From the NCBI RefSeq assembly GCF_000717995.1, contig NZ_JODM01000020.1:62001-126000 (forward strand): DNA of 64,000 nucleotides, read 5' to 3'. This document shows, one piece after another, positions 9,225 to 18,204 of the stretch. The stretch's first letter is position 1; each line of letters begins with the position of its first letter. The notes under the pieces were generated by a model. That model saw nothing but the letters and a program-made list of their open reading frames with translations, did no database searches and had not been told where the DNA came from. Both the position numbers and the translations under genes were made by a program. This stretch comes from Streptomyces violaceorubidus (lineage in GTDB: Bacteria > Actinomycetota > Actinomycetes > Streptomycetales > Streptomycetaceae).

Positions 9225-11570
9225 TCACCGGCGCTTCCCGCCGTCCAGGGCCCGGGCCAGATAGGGCGCGGTGGCGCTTCCCTCGGTGCCCGCCACCTCG
9301 GCGGGCGCCCCGGCCGCCACGATCCGGCCGCCCGCGTCGCCGCCGCCGGGCCCCAGGTCGATCACATGGTCGGCGCCCGCGACCACACTCATGTCGTGCT
9401 CGACCACGACCACCGTGTGCCCGGCGTCGACCAGTCCGTGCAACTGCCGCATCAGCACCTCGACATCGGCCGGGTGCAGACCGGTCGTCGGCTCGTCGAG
9501 CAGGTACAGGGTGTGGCCGCGGCGCCCCCGCTGCAACTCGCTCGCCAGCTTGATGCGCTGCGCCTCCCCGCCGGACAGTTCGGTCGCGGGCTGGCCGAGC
9601 CGCAGATAGCCCAGCCCGACGTCCAGCAGGGCGGCCAGACTGCGGGCCGCCGCCGGTGTGTCCGCGAAGAACTCCGCCGCCCCCTCCACCGTCAGGTCCA
9701 GCACCTCGGCGATGTTCCGCCCCCGGTGGGCGACTTCGAGCGTCTCGGGGTTGTAGCGCGCCCCGCCGCAGTCCGGGCACGGGGCGTAGGTGCTCGGCAG
9801 GAACAGCAGCTCGACGCTGACGAAACCCTCGCCCTGGCAGGTCTCGCAGCGGCCTCCCGGCACGTTGAAGGAGAACCGGCCGACGCCGTAACCGCGCTCC
9901 CGTGCCTGGCCGGTGGCGGCGAAGACCTTGCGCACGACGTCGAACAGACCCGTGTACGTGGCCAGGTTGGAGCGCGGGGTGCGGCCGATCGGCCGCTGGT
10001 CCACCGAGACCAGCCGGTCCACGCCCGCCAGGTCCTCGGTGATCTCGCCGACCAGGGTCGACTTCCCGGAGCCGGACACGCCGGTCACCGCGGTGAGCAC
10101 CCCGAGCGGGAAGCGCGCGGTCACCCCGCGCAGGTTGTGCCGGGTCACCGGACCGACCGTCACCGTGCCGCGCGGCTCGCGCACCTCGCGGACGGGCGCG
10201 GGGGAGCGGTGGAAGAGGTGAGCGGCGGTGGCGGACTCGGCGATGTCGGCCAGAGCGTCGACCGGACCGCTGTACAGCACCCGCCCGCCGTGCTCCCCGG
10301 CCCGCGGACCGACGTCCACGATCCAGTCGGCGCCGCGCATCACGCCCAGGTCGTGCTCCACCACGAACACCGAGTTGCCGGCCGCCTTCAGCCGCTCCAG
10401 CACCGCCAGGAGCGCCTCCGTGTCCGCCGGGTGCAGACCCGCCGAGGGCTCGTCGAGGACGTACACGACCCCGAACAGCCCGGAGCGCAGCTGGGTCGCC
10501 AGGCGCAGCCGCTGCAACTCGCCCGCCGACAGGGTGGGGGTGGGCCGGTCCAGGCTCAGATAGCCGAGCCCCAGCTCGACGACGGGCGCGATCCGGGAGA
10601 CCAGGTCCCCGGTCAGCACCTTGGCCGTCTCGCCCTCGGTCGGCAGCAGTCCGGCCAGCTCGGTGAGCGGCAGCGCGGCCAGCTCGGCGACGGTCCGGCC
10701 GCCGACGGTCACGGCGAGCGCCTCGGCCCGCAGCCTGCCGCCCCCGCACACCGGGCAGGGCGCGCTGGTGAGGAACCGCTCCGCCTTCGCCCGCAGCGTG
10801 GCGCTCTTCGAGTCCGCGAACGTCTTCATCACATAGCGCCGGGCACTCATGTACGTGCCCTGGTACGGCCGCTGGATGCGGCCCGCGTCCCGCACCGGGT
10901 GCACGGTGACCACCGGCTGGTCGTCGGTGAACAGGATCCACTCCCGCGCTTCGGCGGGCAGCTCGCGCCAGGGCCGGTCCACGTCGTACCCGAGCGCGTC
11001 GAGGACGTCCCGCAGGTTCTTGCCCTGCCAGGCGCCCGGCCACGCGGCGATCGCACCGTCCCGGACGGACAGCGAGGGATCGGGGACCAGCAGTTCCTCG
11101 GTGGTGCGGTGCACCCGGCCCAGCCCGTGGCACTCGGGGCAGGCCCCGGCCGCGGTGTTCGGCGAGAAGGCGTCCGAGTCCAGCCGCTCCGCACCCGGCG
11201 GGTAGTGGCCGGCGCGGGAGAAGAGCATCCGCAGGGAGTTGGAGAGGTTGGTGACCGTCCCCACCGAGGAGCGGGACGTCGGGGTCGCCCGCCGCTGCTG
11301 GAGCGACACGGCGGGCGGCAGCCCGGTGATCTCGCCCACCTTGGGGGCGCCGACCTGGTGGATCAGCCGGCGGGCGTAGGGCGCGACCGACTCGAAGTAG
11401 CGCCGCTGCGCCTCCGCGTAGACCGTCCCGAAGGCCAGCGACGACTTCCCCGATCCCGAGACCCCGGTGAACACCGCCACCACGTCCCGGGGGACGTCCA
11501 CGTCCACGCCCTGGAGATTGTGCTCACGGGCGTCGCGCACCCGGACGTACGGGTCGTGGGGGCTGTGCAT
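9225..11570 (-). CDS. UvrA-like ABC ATPase, short (drug-resistance/DrrC-like) class
   Basis: 781 residues against about 950 for UvrA proper. Two ABC modules are visible: Walker A GVSGSGKSS near residue 36 with LSAGELQRLRLA and VYVLDEPSAGLHP, then TGVSGSGKSTL with ELSGGEAQRIKLA and LYLLDEPTTGLHP. Zinc-binding pairs CPECHG, CPVCGG, CETCQG and CPDCGG are present. The shortness suggests loss of the UvrB/DNA insertion domains, as in UvrA2/DrrC-type proteins tied to resistance against DNA-binding drugs. The ATG at 11570 matches the family start (VRVRDAREHNLQGVDVDVPR). Cytoplasmic; no operon partner is evident. Confidence 0.9.
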   Translation of the reverse strand: MHSPHDPYVRVRDAREHNLQGVDVDVPRDVVAVFTGVSGSGKSSLAFGTVYAEAQRRYFESVAPYARRLIHQVGAPKVGEITGLPPAVSLQQRRATPTSRSSVGTVTNLSNSLRMLFSRAGHYPPGAERLDSDAFSPNTAAGACPECHGLGRVHRTTEELLVPDPSLSVRDGAIAAWPGAWQGKNLRDVLDALGYDVDRPWRELPAEAREWILFTDDQPVVTVHPVRDAGRIQRPYQGTYMSARRYVMKTFADSKSATLRAKAERFLTSAPCPVCGGGRLRAEALAVTVGGRTVAELAALPLTELAGLLPTEGETAKVLTGDLVSRIAPVVELGLGYLSLDRPTPTLSAGELQRLRLATQLRSGLFGVVYVLDEPSAGLHPADTEALLAVLERLKAAGNSVFVVEHDLGVMRGADWIVDVGPRAGEHGGRVLYSGPVDALADIAESATAAHLFHRSPAPVREVREPRGTVTVGPVTRHNLRGVTARFPLGVLTAVTGVSGSGKSTLVGEITEDLAGVDRLVSVDQRPIGRTPRSNLATYTGLFDVVRKVFAATGQARERGYGVGRFSFNVPGGRCETCQGEGFVSVELLFLPSTYAPCPDCGGARYNPETLEVAHRGRNIAEVLDLTVEGAAEFFADTPAAARSLAALLDVGLGYLRLGQPATELSGGEAQRIKLASELQRGRRGHTLYLLDEPTTGLHPADVEVLMRQLHGLVDAGHTVVVVEHDMSVVAGADHVIDLGPGGGDAGGRIVAAGAPAEVAGTEGSATAPYLARALDGGKRR

Positions 11571-11611
11571 CGCGGAGGGCTCCGTACGGTGGGGGGACAA
11601 ACCCCGCGATT

Positions 11612-12631
11612 CTACGCCGGGGCGCCGAGCGGTCCCGTACCGGTGACACGGGCGAGCCGCCGGTAGGAGTCGAACAGCGCCGTGCGGTCGTACGTGCTGG
11701 TGGTGACCAGGACCTCCTGTGCGCCCGTCTCCTTCACCAGGGTCTCCAGCTCGTCGGCGACCTGCTCCTCGGTGCCGGCGACATGACCGGCCAGACCGGC
11801 CTCGTACAGGTCGCGCTCCTTCACGGTCATCGTCCGGGACTCGACCTTCTCGGCCGGCGGCAGCGGTGGGAAGGACCCGTGCGTGCGGGCGTGGGCCATG
11901 GACCACGCCTCCGGGACCAGGAGCCGCCGGGCCGCCTCGGGCGTGGCGGCCACCGCGACGGTCCCGGAGACGACGACGTACGGCTCCCGGCTCCACTCGG
12001 AGGGGCGGAACCCGGCGCGGTAGCGGTCGACGGCACGGCGCATCCGGTCCCGGTCGCGCAGGTCCCCGACGACCATCGGCAGACCGGCCCGGGCGGCGAC
12101 GGCCGCGCCCTCGCCCATGGCCAGCACGAAGGGCGGTACGGTCAGCCCCTCCGCCGGGCGCGCGTGCACGCCCGTGGGCGAGGTGCCCCGGAACCAGCCG
12201 AGCAGCTCGGCCAGTTGAGCGTCGAAGTCCTCGGAGTCGTCCTTGTCCCGGCCCAGCGCCCTGCGGACGCCGTCGGTGAAGCCGACCGAGCGGCCGAGAC
12301 CCATGTCGATCCGTCCGGGGAAGAGCGACTCGAGCACGCCGAACTGCTCGGCGACGACCAGCGGCCGGTGGTTGGGCAGCATCACGCCCCCGGTGCCGAC
12401 GCGGATGCGGTCCGTGGCGCCGGCCACGGCGGCCGCCAGCACGGTCGGCGCCGATCCGGCCACCCCGGGCACGCCGTGGTGCTCGGCCACCCAGAACCGG
12501 TGGTAGCCGAGCCGCTCCGCCTCCCGGGCCAGCTCCACGGTGTCGCGCAGCGCCCGACCGGCGGTGCGGCCCGCCCGGATGCGGGAGCGGTCGAGGACGG
12601 AGAAGCGGGTGGTGGCGAGTGCGGAGGTCAC
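11612..12631 (-). CDS. LLM-class flavin-dependent oxidoreductase (luciferase-like)
   Basis: 339 residues with the bacterial luciferase-like TIM-barrel pattern: FSVLDRS at the N-terminus, RFWVAEHHGVPG, RIRVGTGGVMLPNHRPLVVA and ERIDMGLG-type GRIDMGLGRS. This group (MsnO8-like) uses FMNH2 or F420; the substrate cannot be read from sequence. The proposed start is the GTG at 12629-12631 because it gives VTSALATTRFSVLDRS; no good Shine-Dalgarno is visible and a longer start (12676) is possible. It precedes the UvrA-like gene on the same strand with a 41-base gap, so the two could be co-transcribed. Confidence 0.85.
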   Translation of the reverse strand: MTSALATTRFSVLDRSRIRAGRTAGRALRDTVELAREAERLGYHRFWVAEHHGVPGVAGSAPTVLAAAVAGATDRIRVGTGGVMLPNHRPLVVAEQFGVLESLFPGRIDMGLGRSVGFTDGVRRALGRDKDDSEDFDAQLAELLGWFRGTSPTGVHARPAEGLTVPPFVLAMGEGAAVAARAGLPMVVGDLRDRDRMRRAVDRYRAGFRPSEWSREPYVVVSGTVAVAATPEAARRLLVPEAWSMAHARTHGSFPPLPPAEKVESRTMTVKERDLYEAGLAGHVAGTEEQVADELETLVKETGAQEVLVTTSTYDRTALFDSYRRLARVTGTGPLGAPA

Positions 12632-12743
12632 ATGGTGTTCAACGCCCCCACGCCGCACAGATTCCCGGAACCGCACGCCGCGCGGGGTTCCGGGCGCCCC
12701 TTTCCGGCGGCGGGGTCCCGGCGCCGGGTTCTAGGGTGGGCGG

Positions 12744-13235
12744 GTGAGTGACAGCAGCAAGCCCCCGGTGGCCGTGTTCGACCTGGACAACACCCTGGCC
12801 GACACCACGCACCGGCAGCGGTTCCTGGAGCGCCGGCCGCGCGACTGGGACGCCTTCTTCGCCACCGCGCCGCACGATCCGCCGCTCGCGGAGGGCATGG
12901 CGCTGGTGCGGGAGAGCGCGAAGGAGTGCGAGATCGTCTACCTGACCGGACGGCCCGAGCGCTGCCGGCGCGACACGCTCGACTGGCTGGCCGCGCACGG
13001 CCTGCCGGACGGGGCCGTGCACATGCGCGGCGACGCCGATCGCAGGCCCGCCCGGCGCACCAAGCTGGAGATCCTTCGCCGCCTCGCACGGACCCGCGAG
13101 GTCCGGGTCCTGGTGGACGACGACGAGGCGGTCTGCGACGACGCCGAACGGGCCGGTTTCCCCGTGCTCCGGGCGCGCTGGGCGGCCCGGTCGGCCGAGC
13201 TGCGCGTGGCACAGGAGCGCGAGGGCCGCACCTGA
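12744..13235 (+). CDS. HAD-superfamily phosphatase (PNKP/acid-phosphatase-like)
   Basis: 163 residues, a compact HAD domain without a large cap. VAVFDLDNTLADT (motif I, two Asp), YLTGRPE (motif II, Thr), the Lys in RTKLEILRRL (motif III) and LVDDDEAVCDDA (motif IV acidic residues) are all present. The closest group by pattern is the polynucleotide-kinase-3'-phosphatase-like HAD family. GTG start at 12744, with weak GGGTGGGCGG upstream. Substrate unknown. Divergent from the luciferase-like gene. Confidence 0.83.
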   Translation: MSDSSKPPVAVFDLDNTLADTTHRQRFLERRPRDWDAFFATAPHDPPLAEGMALVRESAKECEIVYLTGRPERCRRDTLDWLAAHGLPDGAVHMRGDADRRPARRTKLEILRRLARTREVRVLVDDDEAVCDDAERAGFPVLRARWAARSAELRVAQEREGRT

Positions 13236-13280
13236 GCCGCACCTTGAGGGACGTGACCGGCCGAGCGCGCTCCGGGAAAG

Positions 13281-13496
13281 TCAGTCCGACTCCTCCAGGC
13301 GGAAGCCGAGCTTGAGGCCGACCTGCCAGTGCGCGACCTGTCCGTCCTCGATCTGGCCGCGCACCTGCGTCACCTCGAACCAGTCCAGCTTGCGCAGGGT
13401 CTGCGAGGCGCGCGTGACGGCGTTGCGGACGGCCTGGTCGACGCCGTCGGGCGAGGTGCCGACGACCTCGGTGACCCGGTAGGTGTGGTTCGACAT
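13281..13496 (-). CDS. Dodecin, flavin/CoA-binding protein
   Basis: 71 residues, standard dodecin size. HTYRVTEVVGTSPDGVDQAV, LDWFEVTQVRGQI and VAHWQVGLKLGFRLE match the family, with the flavin-stacking Trp in LDWFEV. Dodecins form hollow dodecamers that store or buffer flavins and bind CoA. GGAAGGGAG lies just upstream of the ATG at 13496. Monocistronic, convergent with the HAD gene. Confidence 0.95.
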   Translation of the reverse strand: MSNHTYRVTEVVGTSPDGVDQAVRNAVTRASQTLRKLDWFEVTQVRGQIEDGQVAHWQVGLKLGFRLEESD

Positions 13497-13631
13497 GCGG
13501 GTGCTCCCTTCCGGGGCAGCGGTGTGCCCCGCGTCACTCCACCGTGCCCCAAGTCGGGACGGAGCGCGAGGCATCGGCCCGGGGGTGGAAACCGTCCGGT
13601 ACCTCTCGGTGCCTCCCCTTGACCTTTGTAA

Positions 13632-13643
13632 TGGTCCATACCA
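13632..13643. promoter_or_regulatory. DasR-like (dre) site upstream of the sugar-binding lipoprotein
   Basis: TGGTCCATACCA matches 10 of the 12 core bases of the dre consensus TGGTCTAGACCA recalled for the GntR-family N-acetylglucosamine regulator DasR. It is embedded in an AT-rich stretch for this genome, 112 bases upstream of the lipoprotein start. Binding is inferred. Confidence 0.45.
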
Positions 13644-13755
13644 AAATCCCAGACACCCGTTCGAGCCTCGGGCTCGTCCCCCACGTCGGGTCTCCCTTCG
13701 CGTGTGCAGGGCCCACCTGCCCGTGCCCTCTGTTCGTCAGTCAGAAGGACCCCTC

Positions 13756-15024
13756 GTGAGACGTCGCCTCCCCGCCCTTGTCTGTGTGTCCGCCGTCGTG
13801 CTCAGCGGCTGCGGCCTGATCCCGCAGGACGGCGGGAGCGGGCGGCACACCGTCACCGTGTGGCTGATGAAGGACAGTGCCTCGCAGGACTTCCTGAAGC
13901 GGTTCACCGAGGGCTTCGAGGCCGACCATCCCGACCTCGAACTGGACATCCGCATCCAGGAGTGGACCGGCATCGGCGACAAGGTGCAGGCCGCGCTGAA
14001 GGCCGACGGCACGGACGGGCCCGACGTCATCGAGGTCGGCAACACCCAGGTCCCGCAGTACGCGGAGGGCGGCCGGCTGCAGAACCTGACCCTGGAGTCG
14101 ATGCGCGACTGGGGCATCCGCGACTGGCTGCCGGGTCTCGCCGAACCGGGGCAGTGGATGTCCCAGCAGTTCGGCATCCCCTGGTACGCCGCCAACCGCG
14201 TCGTCATCTACCGCAAGGACCTCTTCGAACAGGCCGGCATCAACGAGCCGCCCCGAACCCGCGAGGAGTGGCTCACCGCCACCGAGAAGCTCGACGAGGA
14301 CGGCGACCAGGGCATCTACCTGGCCGGCCAGGACTGGTACACGCTCTCCGGCTTCATCTGGGACGAGGGCGGTGAACTGGCCACCCAGGACGGCGAGGGC
14401 GGCTCCTGGACGGGCGACCTGGACTCCGGGGCGGCCCTGCGCGGGATGGAGTTCTACCGCGAACTGCAGGCCCTGGGCGACGGACCGGTCGACGCCGACG
14501 AGGAACACCCGCCGCAGTCCGGGGTCTTCGCGAAGGGACGGGTCGCGCAGATCGTGGCGGTGCCGGGCCAGGCCCAGTCCATCCTGCGCGAGAACCCCGG
14601 CCTCAAGGGCAGGATCGGCTTCTTCCCCGTGCCCGGCAAGAGCGCCGACAAGCCCGGCGCCGTCTTCACCGGCGGCTCCGACCTCGTCGTCCCGAAGAAC
14701 ACCGACCAGGAGGAGGGCGCGCTCGCCGTGATCGAGGCGCTCGCCGGCGAGAAATGGAACACCGACCTGGCCCGCACCATGAACTACGTCCCCAACAAGA
14801 CCACGCTCGCCGAGGAGGTCTCCGGCGAGGAGGGCATCGAGGCCATGGCGGCCGGCGCCGCACAGGGCCGGGCGACCCCCGGCACGCCCCGGTGGGGCGC
14901 GGTCGAGGCGGACAACCCGATCAAGCAGTACATGACGAAGGTGCTCACCGGGGCGGACGCGAAGTCGGAGGCCCGCAAGGCCTCCGACCGCGTCACACGA
15001 CTGCTGGACGCCAACGCCCGCTGA
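13756..15024 (+). CDS. Extracellular sugar-binding lipoprotein of an ABC importer (orphan)
   Basis: 422 residues. A lipoprotein signal with lipobox VVLSGC anchors it at about Cys17. HTVTVWLMKDSASQDFLKRF, ADHPDLELDIRIQEW and PDVIEVGNTQVPQYAEGG match family-1 solute-binding proteins for oligosaccharides. It would deliver sugars to a MalFG-type permease, but no permease or ATPase gene is adjacent; streptomycetes share MsiK among such importers. GTG 13756 follows GAAGGA at nine bases. The DasR-like site upstream suggests an amino-sugar ligand or GlcNAc control (inference). Confidence 0.9.
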   Translation: MRRRLPALVCVSAVVLSGCGLIPQDGGSGRHTVTVWLMKDSASQDFLKRFTEGFEADHPDLELDIRIQEWTGIGDKVQAALKADGTDGPDVIEVGNTQVPQYAEGGRLQNLTLESMRDWGIRDWLPGLAEPGQWMSQQFGIPWYAANRVVIYRKDLFEQAGINEPPRTREEWLTATEKLDEDGDQGIYLAGQDWYTLSGFIWDEGGELATQDGEGGSWTGDLDSGAALRGMEFYRELQALGDGPVDADEEHPPQSGVFAKGRVAQIVAVPGQAQSILRENPGLKGRIGFFPVPGKSADKPGAVFTGGSDLVVPKNTDQEEGALAVIEALAGEKWNTDLARTMNYVPNKTTLAEEVSGEEGIEAMAAGAAQGRATPGTPRWGAVEADNPIKQYMTKVLTGADAKSEARKASDRVTRLLDANAR

Positions 15025-15051
15025 CCGCCCCGGTGCGTTCGGTGCGGCCCG

Positions 15052-15100
15052 CTCGGCGCGCCACGCTCAGCGCGCCACGTTCAGCGCGCCACGCTCAGCG
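15052..15100. repeat. 14-bp tandem repeat x3.5 crossing the egtD stop codon
   Basis: CTCAGCGCGCCACG and close variants repeat from 15052 to 15100. The unit crosses the egtD stop at 15081-15083, so the last six codons of egtD (SLSVAR) are the innermost copy. Likely slippage duplication of the gene's 3' end into the spacer. Confidence 0.85.
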
Positions 15101-16052
15101 ACAGGGCGAAACGGCCCTCGCCGTCCGTCCACCAGTGGGCCAGGTCGAGCCCGGCCGCCGCCAGCTCGGCCCGCACGCCCTCCCGCCGGAACTTCGCGGA
15201 CACCTCGGTGCGCAGCTCCTCCCCGTCCGCGAAGTCCACCGCCAGGTCGAGCGCCTGGACCTTGACGGTCTGCGCGGTGCGCGAGCGCAGCCGCATCTCG
15301 ATCCACTCCCGCTCGGCGTTCCAGAGCGCCACGTGCTCGAAGGCCTCGGGCGCGAAGTCCGCCTCCAGCTCCCGGTTGACCACCGACAGCACGTTCTTGT
15401 TGAACTCGGCCGTCACCCCGGCCGCGTCGTCGTACGCCCGGACCAGCACCCCCTCGTCCTTGACCAGGTCCGTGCCCAGCAACAGCGTGTCGCCCGGCGA
15501 GAGAAGGGCGCGCACGGAGGCCAGGAACCCGGCGCGTTCCTCGGGCAGCAGGTTGCCGACGGTGCCGCCGAGGAACGCCACCAGGCGGGGTCCCGGTGTG
15601 TCGGGCAGCGTCAGCCCGGCGGTGAAGTCGGCGATCAGCGCGTGCACCTGGAGGCCGGGACGCTCGGCGACCAGCGCCTGCCCGGCCAGGGTGAGGGCGC
15701 TCTCGCTCACGTCGACCGGCACGTAGCCGCGCAGGCCGGTCCGCTCGGTGAGCGCGTCGAGCAGCACGCGCGTCTTCTCCGAGGAGCCGGAGCCCAGCTC
15801 GACCAGGGTGCGGGCGCCGGTCGCCGCCGCGATCTCCCCGGCCCGGTCGACGAGGATCTCCCGCTCGGCCCGGGTCGGGTAGTACTCGGGCAGCGCGGTG
15901 ATCTCCTCGAACAGCTCGCTGCCCCGCGCGTCGTAGAACCACTTCGGCGGCAGCCACTTGGGCGTGCTCGTCAGGCCCGCCCGGACGTCGGCGCGCAGGG
16001 CGGCGTCCGTGGCGTCCTCGGGCAGCGTCCGGGTCAGACGGAACTGGCTCAC
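15081..16052 (-). CDS. egtD: L-histidine N-alpha-methyltransferase, ergothioneine synthesis
   Basis: 323 residues, the usual EgtD length. PKWLPPKWFYDARGSELFEE is the family hallmark near the N-terminus; LVELGSGSSEKTRVLLDAL is the SAM loop, and YYPTRAEREIL and FNKNVLSVVNREL line the histidine site. It trimethylates histidine to hercynine using three SAM. The GTG start at 16052 overlaps the egtC stop (GTGA), so it is translationally coupled as the last gene of egtABCD. Confidence 0.96.
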   Translation of the reverse strand: MSQFRLTRTLPEDATDAALRADVRAGLTSTPKWLPPKWFYDARGSELFEEITALPEYYPTRAEREILVDRAGEIAAATGARTLVELGSGSSEKTRVLLDALTERTGLRGYVPVDVSESALTLAGQALVAERPGLQVHALIADFTAGLTLPDTPGPRLVAFLGGTVGNLLPEERAGFLASVRALLSPGDTLLLGTDLVKDEGVLVRAYDDAAGVTAEFNKNVLSVVNRELEADFAPEAFEHVALWNAEREWIEMRLRSRTAQTVKVQALDLAVDFADGEELRTEVSAKFRREGVRAELAAAGLDLAHWWTDGEGRFALSLSVAR

Positions 16053-16849
16053 GTGCGGGACTCCTTCACAGAGGCGAAAGCGTCTGCCGGGGCGGTGTCG
16101 CCCGGGACCTTGAGCGGGGTGAGCCGCACGTCCGTGCCGCTCGCCACGAGCAGGGAGCGGTCGGGGACCTCCTGCCAGCTCGGGTCGTCGTCGTAGGGCT
16201 CCGAGGCGACGACCGTGCCGCCGCCCGGGCGGGACAGGTACCACAGGGTGTCGCCCCAGGTGGTGGCGGTGACGGTGGAGCCGTTGGTCAGGAGCAGGTT
16301 GAGCCGGGAGGCGGGTGCCGCCCCGGCGACCTCCAGCACCGTCTCGGCCAGCGCCCGGCCCTCGTCGTCCCCGGCGCGCAGCCGCGCCAGGACCAGCGCC
16401 CACACGAGCGCCGAGTCGTTGCGCGCCTCCAGCGACAGCAGCTCACCGGGCGGCAGCGTCGCGGCCACCGGGGCGAGCGAGTCGGGCCAGCCCGCCACGG
16501 CGCCGTTGTGGCTGAACAGCCAGGCCCCCGCGGCGAACGGCGCGGCGGCCGCCTCGGCGTCGGCGCCCGCCAGCGTCGCGTCCCTGACGGCGCCCAGGAG
16601 CGCGCCGGTGCGCACCACCCGGGCCAGGTCGGCGAAGGACTGGTCCGCCCAGATCGGCCCCGCCCGCCGGTAGCGGGCCGGTACCGGGTCGCCCTCGGCG
16701 TACCAGCCGACGCCGAAGCCGTCGGCGTTGACCGTGCCGTACCGCTGGTGCCGCGGCGCCCAGGACTGGCGGTACAGACCGTGCGGCGGCGCCACGACGA
16801 GCGCGCCGAGCGGCTCCGGGGGGCCCACATAGGCCAGGTGACGGCACAT
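16049..16849 (-). CDS. egtC: Ergothioneine pathway amidohydrolase (class II glutamine amidotransferase fold)
   Basis: 266 residues. MCRHLAYVGPPEPLGALV exposes Cys2 as the N-terminal nucleophile of class II amidotransferases, and NADGFGVGWYAEG and FSHNGAVAGW supply the rest of the glutaminase site. EgtC removes the glutamyl group from the gamma-glutamyl-cysteinyl-hercynine sulfoxide. Both ends overlap neighbours by four bases (ATGA with egtB, GTGA with egtD). Confidence 0.95.
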   Translation of the reverse strand: MCRHLAYVGPPEPLGALVVAPPHGLYRQSWAPRHQRYGTVNADGFGVGWYAEGDPVPARYRRAGPIWADQSFADLARVVRTGALLGAVRDATLAGADAEAAAAPFAAGAWLFSHNGAVAGWPDSLAPVAATLPPGELLSLEARNDSALVWALVLARLRAGDDEGRALAETVLEVAGAAPASRLNLLLTNGSTVTATTWGDTLWYLSRPGGGTVVASEPYDDDPSWQEVPDRSLLVASGTDVRLTPLKVPGDTAPADAFASVKESRT

Positions 16850-18204
16850 CAGGCGACCTCCGCCGACCGGGCCGTGCGGAACCCGGAGAAGATCTGCCGC
16901 CGGATCGGGTAGTCCCAGTTGCGGAACGTCCCCCGGCAGGCCACCGCGTCCACGGCGAAGGAACCGCCGCGCAGCACCTTGTACTCCGGGCCGAAGAACA
17001 CCTCCGAGTACTCCCGGTACGGGAACGCCCTGAAGCCCGGGTACGGGGCGAAGTCGCTCGACGTCCACTCCCAGACGTCGCCGATCAACTGCCTCACGCC
17101 GAGCGGCGACTCACCGGCCGGGTAGCTGCCCGCGGGAGCCGGGCGCAGGTGCCGCTGCCCGAGGTTGGCGTGCTCCGGGCCCGGGTCGGCGTCGCCCCAC
17201 GGATAGCGCATGACCCGGTCGCCGGCCGGGTCGTACCGCGCGGCCTTCTCCCACTCGGCCTCGGTCGGCAGCCGGCGCCCGGCCCAGCGGGCGTACGCGT
17301 CGGCCTCGTACCAGCACACGTGCAGCACCGGCTCGTCGGCCGGCACCGCCTCGGTCACCCCGAAGCGGCGCCGCAGCCACTGCCCGCCGTCCCGGCGCCA
17401 GAACAGCGGAGCGGTGAGGGAGTGCTTGCGGACGTGCTCCCAGCCCTCGGGGGTCCACCAGCGCGGGTCGTCGTAGCCGCCGTCCTCGATGAAGGCCCGG
17501 TAGGCGCCGTTGGTCACCGGGACGGTGTCGATGAAGTACGGCGCGACCTCGCGCCGGTGCGCGGGCCGTTCGTTGTCCAGGGCCCAGGGCTCGGTCGACG
17601 TGCCCATGGTGAACGGACCGCCCGGCACCAGGACTTCCGCCGGTCCGGTGAACAGCGGCACCGGGTCCGGGTCGGGCGCGGTCAGGGCCTGCGGGCCCCT
17701 GCGCAGCTGGTGCGTGATCAGCATGGTCTCGTCGTGCTGCTGCTCGTGCTGGGCGATCATCCCGAAGGCGAAGCCCGCCTCGGTCAGCCGCGTCCCGTCG
17801 AACGCGGTGCGCTCCAGCACGTCCAGGGCCCGCCCGCGCACGTCCGCCGCGTACCGGCGGGCCTCGGCGGGCGACAGCAGCGGCAGGCTCGGCCGCTCGG
17901 AGCGGGGATGCTCGAAGGCGTCGTAGAGGCTGTCGATCTCCGGGCGTATCGCCTCCTGCCCGGCGACCGCGCGCAGCAGCCACTGCTCCTCCTGGTTGCC
18001 GATGTGCGCGAGGTCCCACACCAGCGGGGACATCAGCGGCGACACCTGGGCGGTCAGGTCGGGGCCCTCCACGCAGCTGGTCAGCAGCGTGGTGCGCTCG
18101 CGGGCCGTGATCAGTGTGGTCAGCGCCCGCTCCCGCAGCCGCTCGGCGTCCACGGCCCCTTCGCCGGAGGTGGCGGCGGCGGTGTGGTCGGTGGGGTGGT
18201 TCAT
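16849..18204 (-). CDS. egtB: Iron-dependent sulfoxide synthase, ergothioneine synthesis
   Basis: 451 residues. An N-terminal DinB-like domain carries the iron ligands: His67 in DLAHIGNQEEQ, and HEQQHDE (His153, His157) forming the HX3HXE motif. The C-terminal half is the formylglycine-generating-enzyme-like domain (VPGGPFTMGTSTEPWALDNE, YEADAYARWAGRRLPTEAEW, DVWEWTSSDF, VLRGGSF). It joins gamma-glutamylcysteine and hercynine with O2 to give a sulfoxide. ATGA overlaps on both sides place it inside egtABCD. Confidence 0.96.
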   Translation of the reverse strand: MNHPTDHTAAATSGEGAVDAERLRERALTTLITARERTTLLTSCVEGPDLTAQVSPLMSPLVWDLAHIGNQEEQWLLRAVAGQEAIRPEIDSLYDAFEHPRSERPSLPLLSPAEARRYAADVRGRALDVLERTAFDGTRLTEAGFAFGMIAQHEQQHDETMLITHQLRRGPQALTAPDPDPVPLFTGPAEVLVPGGPFTMGTSTEPWALDNERPAHRREVAPYFIDTVPVTNGAYRAFIEDGGYDDPRWWTPEGWEHVRKHSLTAPLFWRRDGGQWLRRRFGVTEAVPADEPVLHVCWYEADAYARWAGRRLPTEAEWEKAARYDPAGDRVMRYPWGDADPGPEHANLGQRHLRPAPAGSYPAGESPLGVRQLIGDVWEWTSSDFAPYPGFRAFPYREYSEVFFGPEYKVLRGGSFAVDAVACRGTFRNWDYPIRRQIFSGFRTARSAEVA

